Source: Nitrobacter vulgaris (GTDB lineage: Bacteria > Pseudomonadota > Alphaproteobacteria > Rhizobiales > Xanthobacteraceae). Taken from it: a stretch of DNA of 64,000 bases. The notes beneath the pieces are model-generated. The model was not told the origin of the DNA. It saw only the letters and a list, made by a program, of their open reading frames with translations, and did no database searches. Positions 35,188 through 46,434 of this stretch are shown one piece after another. The number at the start of each line of letters is the position of its first letter. The first letter of the stretch is position 1. The DNA is taken from assembly GCF_002028545.1 (NCBI RefSeq), contig NZ_MWPQ01000026.1, forward strand, positions 25,066 to 89,065, read 5' to 3'. The position numbers were made by a program, and so were the translations under genes.

Positions 35188-36570
35188 TCAGCTTTCGCGC
35201 GGTGGCTCCGCGTGGCTGATGACGCGCTTAACGCTCGGGAATGCGCGACGCAGAGCCCGTTCGATCTCATCGACGCTTTCGTGCACCTTGGCGACACTCA
35301 TCGACGGCGCGGCGCGGCAATGGAAGTTGACGATTTCGCCGGCTTCGGTGTCTCTGACTCGCACGTTGTGAATGTCGTGGATCGCCCCGCCGGCGGCGAA
35401 ACCAGACAAGGCTGTCCGGATGGCGTGGATACGCGTGGGGACAGCATCGGTCCCGAGCGGAAGCTCAGGCTCCAACGGCTCGATGTGCGTATCCACTTCG
35501 ACATCTGCACCGAACTCGTGACGAATATCATGCTCCAGCCGATGCGCGATTGCATGGGCATCCACCAGGGGCATTTCGCCGTCGACCTCGAGGTCGATGC
35601 TGACCGTCAGCTTTTCTCCAAGGTCATGCACCGTGACGTGATGAATCGCGAGACCCGAATTGCGAGCAATCACCATGATGCGTTCGCGTACGCTTTCGTT
35701 GTCGCGAGCGACCGGTATCGCAGTAAACGTCAAATCAGCATCGCCGAGAGCGGCGGACACTGCGTTCTGCGCCTGCTGTTTGATGGCGTCGATGCGGTCG
35801 ATCGGATAGGTTCGAGGGACTTCGGCGGTCACATCGACGAAATGCCGAGGACCGACCATTCTCACCCTTAGTCTCGCGATGCCGACGACATCCGGCAGCG
35901 CTCTGATCGCCGCGTCTGCTCGTTCGGCAACACCATCCGGCGCACGATCCAGGAGGGTTTCGATGGTGGCGCGTCCGAGCCGTAAACCCAGAATGGAAAT
36001 CAGGACGGCGACGCCGATCGCAGCAGTGGCGTCGCCCCACGCGTAGCCCAGTCCAGACAGCGTTAACCCGATGATGACCGCGATGGATCCCAGGACATCG
36101 GAGGCAAAGTGCAGGGCGTCGGCCTCCAGCGCCTGACTGCGGGTGTCGAGCGCGGTTCGGTGCAGCACACGGGCGCGCCAGGCATTGACGACAATGTCCG
36201 CGACCAGCACGACGAACGGAATGGCGGAGAGGGTCGGCGGCGGCACGCCTTCGCGCAAATGAACGTAAGCCTGCACCACAATGCCGCCGGCAAGGACATA
36301 CAGCATCGCAATGACACCGAGGGCCGAGAGACTCTCGATTTTGCCATGGCCATAATGATGTTCGGCATCGGCGGGACGGTCGGAAATCCGCACCACAATC
36401 CACGTGACGATCGTGGCGACCAGATCGATCGAACTGTGCAGCGCCTCGGAAATCAGCGCCAGGCTGCCGATCGCAATTCCGACCACGAGCTTGATCGTCG
36501 CCATGCTGGCGCTGGCCATCATCGAGATGGCGGCGACTTTGGTTTTTGACTTGGAGGCAAGGCGTGACAT
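35188..36570 (-). CDS. Cation diffusion facilitator (CDF) metal transporter with extended C-terminus
   Basis: 460 residues, well above the ~300 of ordinary CDF pumps. Six membrane segments in the first ~210 residues, with metal-site motifs ALHSSIDLVAT (HxxxD), HYGHGKIES and ALHFASDVLGS (HxxxD). After that come three similar ~80-residue units (starting near AERADAAIRALPDVVGIARL, RERIMVIARNSGLAIHHVTV and TRIHAIRTALSGFAAGGAIH), each with the cytoplasmic dimerisation-domain pattern. It should export Zn, Fe or Mn in exchange for protons. Stands alone. Confidence 0.87.
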   Translation of the reverse strand: MSRLASKSKTKVAAISMMASASMATIKLVVGIAIGSLALISEALHSSIDLVATIVTWIVVRISDRPADAEHHYGHGKIESLSALGVIAMLYVLAGGIVVQAYVHLREGVPPPTLSAIPFVVLVADIVVNAWRARVLHRTALDTRSQALEADALHFASDVLGSIAVIIGLTLSGLGYAWGDATAAIGVAVLISILGLRLGRATIETLLDRAPDGVAERADAAIRALPDVVGIARLRVRMVGPRHFVDVTAEVPRTYPIDRIDAIKQQAQNAVSAALGDADLTFTAIPVARDNESVRERIMVIARNSGLAIHHVTVHDLGEKLTVSIDLEVDGEMPLVDAHAIAHRLEHDIRHEFGADVEVDTHIEPLEPELPLGTDAVPTRIHAIRTALSGFAAGGAIHDIHNVRVRDTEAGEIVNFHCRAAPSMSVAKVHESVDEIERALRRAFPSVKRVISHAEPPRES

Positions 36571-36705
36571 CTGCGGGGTTTAGCAGCCCGCCACCCAGGA
36601 TAAAAGCGCGGCCCGATTGCGCAAGCGCCTTTCATTTGCAGACTCTGTTATTGCGAATTGTTCTGATTATAAAGCGGTTGAGCTGCGGTTAACGACGCTC
36701 ATGTG

Positions 36706-37062
36706 TTATCGGGATACTGATCCACGCAATCGCGCGGTAAGCCAGCCGATCGCGGCAGCGCCGACAAGGCCGAGACACGCCGCCGCGGCATCAACTAGAA
36801 AATCCTCTAGCCGCGCATGGCGGCCGGGCGCCCACAGTTGCATGATCTCAAGAAGGCCGATCAGGAGGATGGCTACCGCCGCGACGCGTAGCCGTCGCTG
36901 GGGAAACGAAAGGCCCACCGCGAGACCAAGCAGAATGAAGGCTAGCGCGTGTTCGCCATCTTGTCCGAGCGGGGCATGCGGACGATAGCGCGCCGGCCCG
37001 AGTGTCGCGAACACGACCGCCGTGATCAGAACGAAAGCGCCGATGCGGAAGAAAATCTTCAT
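36706..37062 (-). CDS. VanZ-like small membrane protein
   Basis: 118 residues from ATG 37062 (an upstream start is unsupported). Four membrane segments and the VanZ-family features GQDGEHALAFILLG, EIMQLWAPGRHARLEDFLVD and AAACLGLVGAA. Function of the family is unclear; some members affect glycopeptide resistance or envelope. Convergent with nothing near; the HU gene lies divergent 277 bases away. Confidence 0.8.
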   Translation of the reverse strand: MKIFFRIGAFVLITAVVFATLGPARYRPHAPLGQDGEHALAFILLGLAVGLSFPQRRLRVAAVAILLIGLLEIMQLWAPGRHARLEDFLVDAAAACLGLVGAAAIGWLTARLRGSVSR

Positions 37063-37339
37063 CGCTGGCGCATAGCACAATTTGCCGCTACGGGAAGGCC
37101 GCGTGAACCGCAGCCGCGCTTTACATCTGCGGGCCGCGCCGGCCCGAGTCGAAGCATTCCTGAAGGCGGCTGCGGGCAATTCCTGCTCGTCGAACCGCCC
37201 CCGACCGTGGTTTTGCTTGCAAATCGCTGGGGGAGACCAGCCCTGCGGTCGAAGTAAGCTGTTATAAATCCCACAAGGCGTGTTTTTTTCGTTGGATTTG
37301 GAAATATTGTTTTCTGGGCCGAATCAACAGACAGGATCG

Positions 37340-37642
37340 ATGATGGCAACCCAGATGACGAAATCGCAGCTCGTTGAGAAGATCTCGGCTCAGGCCGGAT
37401 TGTCCAAAAGTGACGTAAAGGGCGTTCTCGAGGCGCTTGCGACGACAGGTTACAAAGAGCTTAAAAAGACCGGTGTCTTTTTGGTTCCGGGTTTTGCGAA
37501 GTTCGTGGTTATCAAGAAGCCGGCGACCAAGGCGCGCAAAGGAACCAACCCTTTCACCGGTGAACCCATGACTTTCAAGGCGAAACCCGCCCGAAAGATC
37601 GTCAGAGCGCGGCCGGTCAAGGCTGCGAAAGACGCGGTGTGA
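37340..37642 (+). CDS. HU-family DNA-binding protein
   Basis: 100 residues from ATG 37340 (ATG 37343 also possible). HU/IHF fold: MTKSQLVEKISAQAGLSKSD, GVFLVPGFAKFVV, the beta-arm TKARKGTNPFTGEPMTFKAK, and a basic tail KIVRARPVKAAKDAV. It should bind and bend DNA with low specificity as a nucleoid protein. The basic C-terminal extension is a common alphaproteobacterial variant. Monocistronic with its own terminator. Confidence 0.9.
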   Translation: MMATQMTKSQLVEKISAQAGLSKSDVKGVLEALATTGYKELKKTGVFLVPGFAKFVVIKKPATKARKGTNPFTGEPMTFKAKPARKIVRARPVKAAKDAV

Positions 37643-37645
37643 TGC

Positions 37646-37671
37646 AGGGGCCCTTCGGGGCCCTTGTTTTT
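37646..37671 (+). terminator. UUCG-loop intrinsic terminator of the HU gene
   Basis: AGGGGCCC-TTCG-GGGCCCTT, an eight-pair stem (one G-U) closed by a UUCG tetraloop and followed by GTTTTT. It starts four bases after the stop. Confidence 0.92.
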
Positions 37672-37762
37672 CCAAGCGCTGGTTCGATGTTGAGGCTTGC
37701 CTACGGTTCATCCGCAGGTGCCGATTGGGTCGAGGTTTTTGCCGGTATCTCGGTAACCGGTA

Positions 37763-40258
37763 TCAGGCCACGGGTATGTTCCAGATGTCCTCGGCGTATT
37801 CCCGGATCGTGCGGTCCGAAGAAAACCAGGCCATGCGCGCGACATTGAGTATGCTGGAGTGAGTCCATTCCGGACTGTCCCACTTTGTGTCGACAGCGCG
37901 CTGCGTGCGGTAATAATCGTCGAAATCGGCAGATACCAGATAGTAGTCCAGAAACCGCAGCGCGTGAGCAATGGGCACGAAACGCGAAACGTCATCCGGC
38001 GAAAATACACCGCGCTCGATGGCCTCGATCACGCCAGCCAGTTTCGGCGACGACGCTATGACATCGGTTGCATCCAGCCCCATGGCGCGGCGTCGTACAA
38101 CTTCATCCGCTTTCATGCCGAAGATATAGATATTTTCTTCGCCGACATGTTCGGCAATTTCAATGTTGGCGCCGTCGAGCGTTCCGATTGTGATTGCACC
38201 ATTCAGCGCGAGCTTCATGTTGCCGGTGCCTGACGCTTCCATGCCTGCGGTGGAAATCTGTTCGGACAGATCGCTCGCCGGGACGATTACTTCAGCAGCG
38301 CTGACGTTGTAATTGGGAATGAAGACGACCTTGAGAAGATCCCTGATTCGAGGATCGTTATTGATCACATTACCAATGTCATTGATGAACTTGATGATGA
38401 GCTTGGCCTGCCGGTAGCTCGCGGCGGCTTTTCCGGCGAAAATCTTGACGCGCGGCGTCCAGTTGCCTTGGGGGTCCGCCAGGATGGCCTGGTAAAGGGC
38501 GACTATCTCAACCGCGTTGAGAAGCTGGCGCTTATACTCATGGATGCGCTTGATCTGGACGTCGAACAGTGCCGACGGATCGGCGACTATCCCGAATTGT
38601 CTGGCTATGATCTGGGCGAGCGCAGTCTTGTTGGTTCGCTTTATGGCTCGAAATCGCTGTTGAAACGCAGGGTCATCCGACAACCTCTCCAGCATCCGTA
38701 ACCGTTCGGGCTCATCGAGAACTGCGGCTCCGCATGCATCCTGCAGCAGGGAGGTGAGTTCCGGATTGCACTGATGCAGCCAGCGGCGGAAGGTAATTCC
38801 ATTGGTCTTGTTCGTAATGCGATCCGGATAAAGGCTGTTCAGATCGGAAAATACGGTCTCACGCATGAGTTCGCTATGCATGGCTGAAACGCCATTGATG
38901 CGATGAGAACCGACGAACGCAAGATGACCCATGCGGACACGACGGCCGCCGGTCTCGTCAATCAGCGACACCGAGGCTTGCGACCGCGTGTCTGCTGCAA
39001 AATGTTTCTCCGCAGCTGCAAGATGATTCACATTGATCCGGTAAATAATATCGAGATGCCGCGGCAACATCCGTTCGAACAGTTCGACCGGCCATGTCTC
39101 GAGCGCCTCAGGCAACAGCGTGTGGTTGGTGTAGGAGATTGTCTTCGTTGTGATGTCTAAGGCATCGTTCCAGCCAATGTGATATTTATCCATCAGCAGC
39201 CGCATCAGTTCGGGAACGGCCAGGCTGGGATGGGTGTCGTTGAGCTGGATTGACGCATGGGACGGCAGAGACCGGAGATCTCCGTCGGTGTAGAGATGAC
39301 GGTTGAGAATATCCTGCAACGAGGCGGAAACAAAAAAGTATTCCTGACGCAGGCGCAACTCGCGCCCGGCTGGTGTCTCGTCGCTTGGATATAGAAATTT
39401 CGATATCGCTTGTGCCCGCGCCATCTCGGACATCGCGCCGAGGTGATCGCCGCTGTTGAAGGTATCGAGGCGCATCGGATCGACCGCGCGCGCGGACCAT
39501 AGCCGCAGCGCATTGACGTGACGGCCGCGCCAGCCGACGATCGGCGTATCGTACGCGATCGCCTGGATGGTCTCATCGGGTATCCATCGTGTCTGGCTTT
39601 CCTGCCCGTGCTTCTCAATGCGATCGAGATGTCCACCAAACTGGATGTCGAACACGACATCACCGCGTTCGAACTCCCACGGGTTTCCTGAGAGTAGCCA
39701 CTGCTCCGGAAACTCTTCCTGCCATCCGTCTGAAACAATCTGGCGAAACAGCCCGTGTTCATAGCGGATGCCATAACCTCGTGCTGGAATCGCGAGCGAC
39801 GCCATGCTTTCCATGAAACATGCGGCAAGTCGGCCGAGGCCGCCGTTTCCGAGCGCCGCATCCGGTTCGACATCGCGTAACTCGTCGAAGTCGATACCGA
39901 GATCCTCGATCGCCATTCGGAATGGTCTCATCAGCGACATATTCGTCAGCGCGTCTGTCAGCAACCGTCCGATCAGGAACTCAAGCGAGAGATAATAGAC
40001 GCGCTTGGCGCCATGATTCTGAGTGGCCCGATCGGACTTGAACCATTGGTAGACGATGCGATCACGTAGCGTCAGCGCCGCCGCTATGTACCAGTCGTGA
40101 ATGTTGGCATGTTTGACGTCCTTTCCCGCCACCAGAACGATCTTGGACAGGATCGCACTCTTGATTTCCGCGACGATGTCATCGTCTTCAAGCTCGGGCC
40201 ACGCCGATGCGTCCTCTTGGAGGCGACGAAGTCGCTTTGGCGAAATCTCTAAAACCAT
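37763..40258 (-). CDS. glgP: Glycogen phosphorylase
   Basis: 831 residues from ATG 40258, with GGGAG upstream. Motifs of the family: YYLSLEFLIGRLL, DAALGNGGLGRLAACFMESM, and the PLP site EASGTGNMKLALNGAITIGT with the cofactor Lys in GNMKLAL. It releases glucose-1-phosphate from alpha-glucan ends. Same strand as the treZ-glgX-glgB operon but after a 190-base gap, so it may have its own promoter. Confidence 0.95.
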   Translation of the reverse strand: MVLEISPKRLRRLQEDASAWPELEDDDIVAEIKSAILSKIVLVAGKDVKHANIHDWYIAAALTLRDRIVYQWFKSDRATQNHGAKRVYYLSLEFLIGRLLTDALTNMSLMRPFRMAIEDLGIDFDELRDVEPDAALGNGGLGRLAACFMESMASLAIPARGYGIRYEHGLFRQIVSDGWQEEFPEQWLLSGNPWEFERGDVVFDIQFGGHLDRIEKHGQESQTRWIPDETIQAIAYDTPIVGWRGRHVNALRLWSARAVDPMRLDTFNSGDHLGAMSEMARAQAISKFLYPSDETPAGRELRLRQEYFFVSASLQDILNRHLYTDGDLRSLPSHASIQLNDTHPSLAVPELMRLLMDKYHIGWNDALDITTKTISYTNHTLLPEALETWPVELFERMLPRHLDIIYRINVNHLAAAEKHFAADTRSQASVSLIDETGGRRVRMGHLAFVGSHRINGVSAMHSELMRETVFSDLNSLYPDRITNKTNGITFRRWLHQCNPELTSLLQDACGAAVLDEPERLRMLERLSDDPAFQQRFRAIKRTNKTALAQIIARQFGIVADPSALFDVQIKRIHEYKRQLLNAVEIVALYQAILADPQGNWTPRVKIFAGKAAASYRQAKLIIKFINDIGNVINNDPRIRDLLKVVFIPNYNVSAAEVIVPASDLSEQISTAGMEASGTGNMKLALNGAITIGTLDGANIEIAEHVGEENIYIFGMKADEVVRRRAMGLDATDVIASSPKLAGVIEAIERGVFSPDDVSRFVPIAHALRFLDYYLVSADFDDYYRTQRAVDTKWDSPEWTHSSILNVARMAWFSSDRTIREYAEDIWNIPVA

Positions 40259-40448
40259 CCAATCTCCCGATCTGTTTCCGCCTGGATCACTCGTAAGCCG
40301 CAACTGGCACGACTTAGAGTATGTGACGCCTTCTGCAGTCCGGGATCAACTGGCGGTTTAGCAGCGTTGACCTTTCGTTTTCGACTATATCGTTCCTGTT
40401 CTGTCTGTGGAACCTTTGTTCACCGCTTACGCGCGGAATGCCTGTTTA

Positions 40449-42212
40449 TCAGGTCGCTCCCACGGACCAGAAAACTGACCATGCCGGCAGGCGTGCCGGC
40501 AACTCACCACCCCAAATCGGTCGCCCCGGCATCGGCGACGTGTCATCAGTCACGTTATGATCCGAAATATTGGCGCGAAGGTGCAACTGTGCGCCGTTGC
40601 CCAGCGACCAGCGTGCGATCAGCAGACGGTCGTTCTGGCAAAGCTCAGCGGAAGCGAACATTGCGTTGCCAAGATGCGGCATGAGTTCATTCCGGCGGAC
40701 CTGCAATAGCCGCTTGACGAGTGCATGACGCGGTAGGTGCTGGCCTGGGTCGGGCCAAGCAAGAATCGCCGCTTCGAATGTGGACAGCGCCAGGGGATCC
40801 GGCACGTCATTACCGAACATTTCGTAGGCGCTGGCGAATTCCCTCCGCCGGCCTGCTCGTACCGCATCGGCGAGATCGCCCTTAAAATCGCAGAAAAAAG
40901 GGAAGGGCGTGGTTGCTCCCCATTCCTCGCCCATGAACATCAGTGGCGGCATCGGCGCTAGCAATGTGATCGCTAGCGCCGCCTCGATAGCACGCGCGTC
41001 AGCGGACCATTCGAGTCGATCGCCCAGCGCGCGGTTGCCGATCTGATCGTGGTTCTGAAGGAAGTTCACGAAAGCGGCCGGGGGCAGTTCGCCGATCAAT
41101 TCTCCGCGAGCTCGCCCGCCGCGATGAGCAGAGGCCTCGCCCTGGTAGGCAAAACCCGTCCGGAGTGTTCGCGCGAGAAGATGGCGTGGATGGATGGCAT
41201 AATCTTCATAATAGCCGTGGGTTTCCTGAGTGAGAATGACGTGCCACACATGATGGTAGTCGTCATTCCACTGTGCGCGATACTTCCCGTTCGGCACACC
41301 TGAAGAAGGATCGAGCAGACCCGCGCGGTTATCGTCGTTCTCCAGCACGAGGTGGATATGGCGTCCATCTTGCCGCGCCAGAATCCCGACAGCGCGGCTG
41401 ATATCGTTCAAGATTGACGGCTCGCCTGGCTCGGGGATGGCATGCACCGCATCGAGGCGAAGACCGTCAAATCGATAGTTGCCTAGCCAGTGCAATGCAT
41501 TGTCGACGGCGAACGCGCGAACCTCGGGAACGCGATAATCAATTGCCGCTCCCCAGGGAGTCTTTACATCACAAAAAAAATGCGGTGCGTAGCGCCCCAG
41601 ATAATTTCCCTCCGGCCCGAAGTGATTGTAGACGACATCGAGAAAGACCATCAGGCCACGCAGATGAGCCTGATCGATCAGTTCTCTCAGATCGTCCGGC
41701 GTGCCGTAAACATGATCAGGCGCATACCACATCGCGCCGTCGTAACCCCAATTTCGCGATCCAGCGAAGTCGGCGAGCGGCATCAACTCGAGGGCGGTGA
41801 TTCCAGTTGACGCCAGATGGTCGAGCTTGTCGATCATGGCACGATAGGTGCCCTCAGGCGTAAAGGTACCGACATGGCATTCTAGGATGACCGTTTCATG
41901 CCATGGCCGCCCACGCCAATCGATTGCCTTCCAACGGAAACGGCGGTGGTCGATAAGTTCGCTCCGACCGGACACATCATCGCGTTGATAGGATGACGCC
42001 GGGTCCGGTACGTCTAGCTCATCATCGATCCGGTAGTGATAACGCGTACCGGCGCTTGCTGCGGCCACTTCCGCGACGAACCAGCCGCTACTGTCTTTTT
42101 CCATCATATGTGCGGTATCGGTAACGATGGCCACTTTGCCGGCTGCCGGCGCCCACAGCCGGAACGTTGCGCCGTCTGGCGTGAGAGTAGAGCCGAAGCG
42201 GCCGACGCTCAT
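40449..42212 (-). CDS. treZ: Maltooligosyltrehalose trehalohydrolase
   Basis: 587 residues. N-terminal beta module (TFRLWAPAAGKVAIVTDTAH), then a GH13 barrel: FLDVVYNHFGPEGNYLG, FDGLRLDAVHAI with the catalytic Asp, HLVLENDDNR with the acid Glu, and FLQNHDQIGNRALG. TreZ releases trehalose from maltooligosyl-trehalose made by TreY, but treY is not in this window. The start overlaps the glgX stop (ATGA). Confidence 0.93.
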   Translation of the reverse strand: MSVGRFGSTLTPDGATFRLWAPAAGKVAIVTDTAHMMEKDSSGWFVAEVAAASAGTRYHYRIDDELDVPDPASSYQRDDVSGRSELIDHRRFRWKAIDWRGRPWHETVILECHVGTFTPEGTYRAMIDKLDHLASTGITALELMPLADFAGSRNWGYDGAMWYAPDHVYGTPDDLRELIDQAHLRGLMVFLDVVYNHFGPEGNYLGRYAPHFFCDVKTPWGAAIDYRVPEVRAFAVDNALHWLGNYRFDGLRLDAVHAIPEPGEPSILNDISRAVGILARQDGRHIHLVLENDDNRAGLLDPSSGVPNGKYRAQWNDDYHHVWHVILTQETHGYYEDYAIHPRHLLARTLRTGFAYQGEASAHRGGRARGELIGELPPAAFVNFLQNHDQIGNRALGDRLEWSADARAIEAALAITLLAPMPPLMFMGEEWGATTPFPFFCDFKGDLADAVRAGRRREFASAYEMFGNDVPDPLALSTFEAAILAWPDPGQHLPRHALVKRLLQVRRNELMPHLGNAMFASAELCQNDRLLIARWSLGNGAQLHLRANISDHNVTDDTSPMPGRPIWGGELPARLPAWSVFWSVGAT

Positions 42213-44287
42213 GGCTGGCCTGCGAACGCGATGACACTGCGAGGCGGTGCCTGCATGGTCGCGTTAGGGTGGTGCGAGGCGACGTCGATGTCGTCGTTCG
42301 TGGTATGAAGCACGATCGACCACGTCTTGTACTCTTCCAGGTTCGGAATTTTAAACTCGATCGGCTCCGGCGCCGCGTTGAGGACGATGTAAAGCGCCTG
42401 CTGGTGTGGCTCCGTGGGTCCGAGCACGTAGGAAAGAAACCTTCCTTCGGGGAAACTCCAGTCAGCCTCGGTCATTTCGTTGCCTTCCGGCGTGAGCCAC
42501 AGCACGCCGTAGGAACTGTCTATCCTTTTCCCTGTCACCCATTGTCTTGACCTGATCTGGGCAAAGCGCCTTCGGATTGCGGTAAGGCGTCCGATGAGGT
42601 CGGTCAGGTCGTTGTCCTTGTCGCCAAGATTGCTCCAATCGATCCAGCCGATCTCGTTGTCCTGGCAATAAGCGTTGTTGTTTCCACTCTGGCTGTTGCC
42701 GACCTCGTCGCCCGCAAGAAGAATCGGCAACCCTTGGGCTAGCAGCAGGCACGCGAGCTGGTTCTTGCGAAGCTGACGGCGGAGCGTCAGGATTACAGGA
42801 TCGTCAGTCGGCCCTTCGTGTCCACAATTGTTGCTGAGATTATCATTGGAGCCATCGCGATTGTCCTCGCCGTTGGCTTCGTTGTGCTTCTCGTTATAGG
42901 AAAACAGATCCGCCATGGTGAAGCCGTCATGGACGGTGACGTGATTGATGCCGGCGCGCGGTGCGCGGTCGTCATGATTGAAAAGGTCGGATGATCCTGT
43001 CATGCGGCCGCTGACATCGCCGATCAGATTTCCTTCGCCGGCCCAGTAACGGCGCATTGTGCTGCGATACCGGTCGTTCCATTCCGACCATTGCGAAGGA
43101 AAGCCGCCGACCTGATAACCGCCGGGGCCGACATCCCACGGTTCCGCGACCAGCTTAACGTTAGCGAGAACGGGATCCTGCCGGATTGCATTGAAAAAAG
43201 CGCTGTTGCGGTCGAAACCGTGAGGGCCTCGCGCCAGTGTGCTTGCGAGATCAAAGCGGAAGCCGTCGATGTGACAGACTTCGACCCAATAGCGCAGCGA
43301 ATCCATAACCATCTGGAGCACGCGCGGATGGGTCAGATTTAGCGAATTGCCGGTTCCTGTGAAGTCGTCATAGTAGCGGGGATTGTCCGGCATCAGCCAG
43401 TAGTAGGAGGCGTTATCGATGCCGCGGAATGACAGAGTCGGGCCAAGGTGATTTCCTTCGGCGGTATGATTATAGACGACGTCGAGCATGATCTCGAAGC
43501 CTGCGTCATGAAGACGGGCCACGGACATGCGGAATTCGTCCAGCGCTGCGTCCTTCGCGTAACGCTGCTCCGGCGTGAAGAACGAGATGGAGTTGTATCC
43601 CCAGTAGTTGCTTAGCTTGCGCTCGACAAGGTGGCGATCGTCGACGAAGCCATGAATCGGCAGAAGTTCGATCGTGGTGACGCCCAGGCGTCGAAGGTGA
43701 TCGATCATGGCCGGCGCAGCCAGCGCACCGTACGTGCCCCGGAGTTCTGGAGGAATATCCCGGCGCGTCTTGGTCAAGCCCTTGACGTGAGCTTCGTAGA
43801 TGATCGTGTCTTCCCAAGCGACACTGGGCCGCGGCTCACGCCTTCCCCAGTTGAAGGTCTCGTCGATGACGGTGGCTTTAGGCATGGCGCGAGCGTTGTC
43901 GCGTCTGTCGAAGGATAAATCCTCACGCGGACTTCCGGCGCGGTAGGCGAAATGTGCATCGCTCCAGACCAGTCGCCCGCTGATCTTCCTCGCATAAGGA
44001 TCGAGCAGCAGCTTGTGAGCATTAAACCGATGGCCACGCTGAGGATCGTAGGGGCCATAGACGCGGTAGCCATAGAGCTGCCCGGGCGCGACATCGTTCA
44101 GATAGCCGTGCCAGACGTTTTCGGTGTGCTCGGGCAGGGCGATACGCTCGATCTCTCTGCGGCCCTTACTGTCGAACAAGCAAAGCTCGACCTTTTCTGC
44201 GTGAGCGGAAAAAAGTGCGAAATTCGTTCCGCGGCCGTCCCAAGTCGAGCCGAGGCGGACATGTGTACCTTCTGAAATTCTCGTCAT
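42209..44287 (-). CDS. glgX: Glycogen debranching enzyme GlgX
   Basis: 692 residues. CBM48 domain ([20 protein letters not shown]), GH13 motifs [33 protein letters not shown] with the nucleophile Asp, [20 protein letters not shown] with Glu, and [20 protein letters not shown]. It hydrolyses alpha-1,6 branches left by the phosphorylase. Four-base overlaps with both neighbours. Confidence 0.95.
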   Translation of the reverse strand: MTRISEGTHVRLGSTWDGRGTNFALFSAHAEKVELCLFDSKGRREIERIALPEHTENVWHGYLNDVAPGQLYGYRVYGPYDPQRGHRFNAHKLLLDPYARKISGRLVWSDAHFAYRAGSPREDLSFDRRDNARAMPKATVIDETFNWGRREPRPSVAWEDTIIYEAHVKGLTKTRRDIPPELRGTYGALAAPAMIDHLRRLGVTTIELLPIHGFVDDRHLVERKLSNYWGYNSISFFTPEQRYAKDAALDEFRMSVARLHDAGFEIMLDVVYNHTAEGNHLGPTLSFRGIDNASYYWLMPDNPRYYDDFTGTGNSLNLTHPRVLQMVMDSLRYWVEVCHIDGFRFDLASTLARGPHGFDRNSAFFNAIRQDPVLANVKLVAEPWDVGPGGYQVGGFPSQWSEWNDRYRSTMRRYWAGEGNLIGDVSGRMTGSSDLFNHDDRAPRAGINHVTVHDGFTMADLFSYNEKHNEANGEDNRDGSNDNLSNNCGHEGPTDDPVILTLRRQLRKNQLACLLLAQGLPILLAGDEVGNSQSGNNNAYCQDNEIGWIDWSNLGDKDNDLTDLIGRLTAIRRRFAQIRSRQWVTGKRIDSSYGVLWLTPEGNEMTEADWSFPEGRFLSYVLGPTEPHQQALYIVLNAAPEPIEFKIPNLEEYKTWSIVLHTTNDDIDVASHHPNATMQAPPRSVIAFAGQP

Positions 44288-46434
44288 GCAGTTTCCGGAA
44301 CCAGAAAAATCACCCCAAGAGGCGGCAACGTCAGCCTGAGCTCGGGAATGATTTCCCCTGATGTCTCGACCACGCCATCATTTCCGACGTTGGTCCCACC
44401 ATAATGAGTGGAGTCGGTGTTAAGCGCTTCGCGCCACCGCCCGGTGAAGGGGACGCGCACGCGATAATCGCAATGGACCGTCGGTGTAAGATTCGCGACT
44501 ATGAGACAGCGGGCCCGCCCGCTCTCACCCTTTCGCATCCATGCGAAGACGCTGTGATCTGCATCGTCGGCTACAATCCATTCGAAGCCGGCTGGATCGC
44601 AATCGAGTTCGTGCAACGCCGACACATCGCGATAGAGCGCGTTGAGATCCCGAACAACAGCCTGGACCCCTTGGTGACGAGCTTGATCGAGAAGATGCCA
44701 GTCGAGCGAGTGATCGTGGTTCCATTCGTGCTCCTGGCCGAACTCAGCCCCCATGAACATCAATTTCTTGCCGGGGTGGCCGAACATGAAGGCATAATAG
44801 GCGCGCAAGTTTGCGAACCGCTGCCAGTCGTCGCCCGGCATGCGGCCAAGGATGGAACGCTTACCGTGCACCACCTCGTCGTGCGACAGCGGCAGAATGA
44901 AATTTTCCGAGAACGCATAGTGTAGTCCAAACAAAATTTGATCATGGTGGTGCTTGCGGTGAATGGGGTCCTTGCCGAAATAGCTTAACGTGTCATGCAT
45001 CCAGCCCATGTTCCATTTGTAACCGAACCCTAAACCGCCGAACTCGGTCGGTCGCGAGACCTGTGGCCAAGCCGTCGATTCTTCAGCCACGGTTGTAGCG
45101 TTCGGAAATCTGCCAAATACTTCCCTGTTGAACCGGCGCATAAATTCGATGGCTTCCAGATTCTCCCGGCCGCCGTGCTTGTTCGGAATCCATCCGCCTT
45201 CGGGGCGGCTGTAATCGAGATAGAGCATCGACGCGACAGCATCGACGCGAAGACCATCCACGCCATAGCGTTCAAGCCAGAACAGTGCGTTAGCGACGAG
45301 AAAATTGACAACTTCGGTGCGGCCGTAGTTGTAGATGAGGGTATCCCAATCGAGGTGGCGGCCCTGCAATGGGTTGGCGTGTTCGTACAGAGCCGTTCCG
45401 TCGAAACGGCCGAGCCCGTGCGGATCGTCAGGAAAATGGCCTGGCACCCAATCCAGCAAAAGACCGAGTCCTTCGCGATGGCAGGCTTCGACCAGATATG
45501 CAAAATCGGCGGGCGTGCCGAAGCGGCTGGTCGGGGCGTAGAGGCCGGTTGGCTGGTAGCCCCATGAACCGTCGAACGGATGCTCGTTCACCGGCATCAG
45601 CTCGATATGCGTAAATCCGAGGCCGCGTGCATAGCGCGGCAGGGTCTCGGCAAGCTCACGATAGGATAGCCAGCGATTGCCGTCGCCACGGCGCCATGAT
45701 CCAAGATGAACTTCATAAATCGAGATAGGTGCGTTACGTGCATTGATCGTGGTGGCCGTCGGTGTCGGGCGGGGCAAGGCTGTTTCGTCGAATACGATCG
45801 ACGCCGTGTTCGGACGGACCTCGGCAGCGAACGCCATCGGATCGGATTTCAGCGGGAGCAGAAAGCCATCTTGAGTCGTAATCGCGAATTTGTAGCGATC
45901 ACCCACCTGCGCACCGGGGATGAACAGTTCCCAATATCCGTTACCCCGCACACGCATCGGGTGTCGGCGTTGATCCCAGCAGTTGAAATCGCCGACGACG
46001 GCCACGGCCCGAGCGTTCGGCGCCAGCACGACGAATCCCGTTCCGTCCACCCCCTCCATCGTTATGGGATGAGCGCCAAGCTTGTCGTACAGCCTCTGGT
46101 GCGTTCCTTCTCCGAGCAAATAAAGGTCGAAATCATTTAGGATGGGCGCAAAGCGATAAGGGTCCTCAAGCTCAACCATGTCGGCACCATACCGAGCGCG
46201 GAGACGGTAGTGCTCCGCCCCGTCCGGTAAATTTCCAAGGAAAAGTCCGGCGTCATGAATCCGCGTCAGAGGGACCTCTTCGCCGGTCTCATCGACCAGG
46301 CGTACTTCGGATGCCTCGGGTAGATAAACGCGAACCACGTTGCGATCTGTCTCGCGATGACAGCCGAGATAGTGAAAGGGGTCCGAATGTCGCCCTTCAA
46401 CGATGGCGCGTGCTTCGGATGACAATTCGGTCAT
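44284..46434 (-). CDS. glgB: 1,4-alpha-glucan branching enzyme
   Basis: 716 residues from ATG 46434, chosen for the ATGA overlap with treS. N-terminal domains ([31 protein letters not shown]), GH13 barrel with [35 protein letters not shown] with the nucleophile Asp, [10 protein letters not shown] with Glu, and [12 protein letters not shown]. It makes the alpha-1,6 branches of the glucan elongated by GlgE. Confidence 0.95.
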   Translation of the reverse strand: MTELSSEARAIVEGRHSDPFHYLGCHRETDRNVVRVYLPEASEVRLVDETGEEVPLTRIHDAGLFLGNLPDGAEHYRLRARYGADMVELEDPYRFAPILNDFDLYLLGEGTHQRLYDKLGAHPITMEGVDGTGFVVLAPNARAVAVVGDFNCWDQRRHPMRVRGNGYWELFIPGAQVGDRYKFAITTQDGFLLPLKSDPMAFAAEVRPNTASIVFDETALPRPTPTATTINARNAPISIYEVHLGSWRRGDGNRWLSYRELAETLPRYARGLGFTHIELMPVNEHPFDGSWGYQPTGLYAPTSRFGTPADFAYLVEACHREGLGLLLDWVPGHFPDDPHGLGRFDGTALYEHANPLQGRHLDWDTLIYNYGRTEVVNFLVANALFWLERYGVDGLRVDAVASMLYLDYSRPEGGWIPNKHGGRENLEAIEFMRRFNREVFGRFPNATTVAEESTAWPQVSRPTEFGGLGFGYKWNMGWMHDTLSYFGKDPIHRKHHHDQILFGLHYAFSENFILPLSHDEVVHGKRSILGRMPGDDWQRFANLRAYYAFMFGHPGKKLMFMGAEFGQEHEWNHDHSLDWHLLDQARHQGVQAVVRDLNALYRDVSALHELDCDPAGFEWIVADDADHSVFAWMRKGESGRARCLIVANLTPTVHCDYRVRVPFTGRWREALNTDSTHYGGTNVGNDGVVETSGEIIPELRLTLPPLGVIFLVPETA

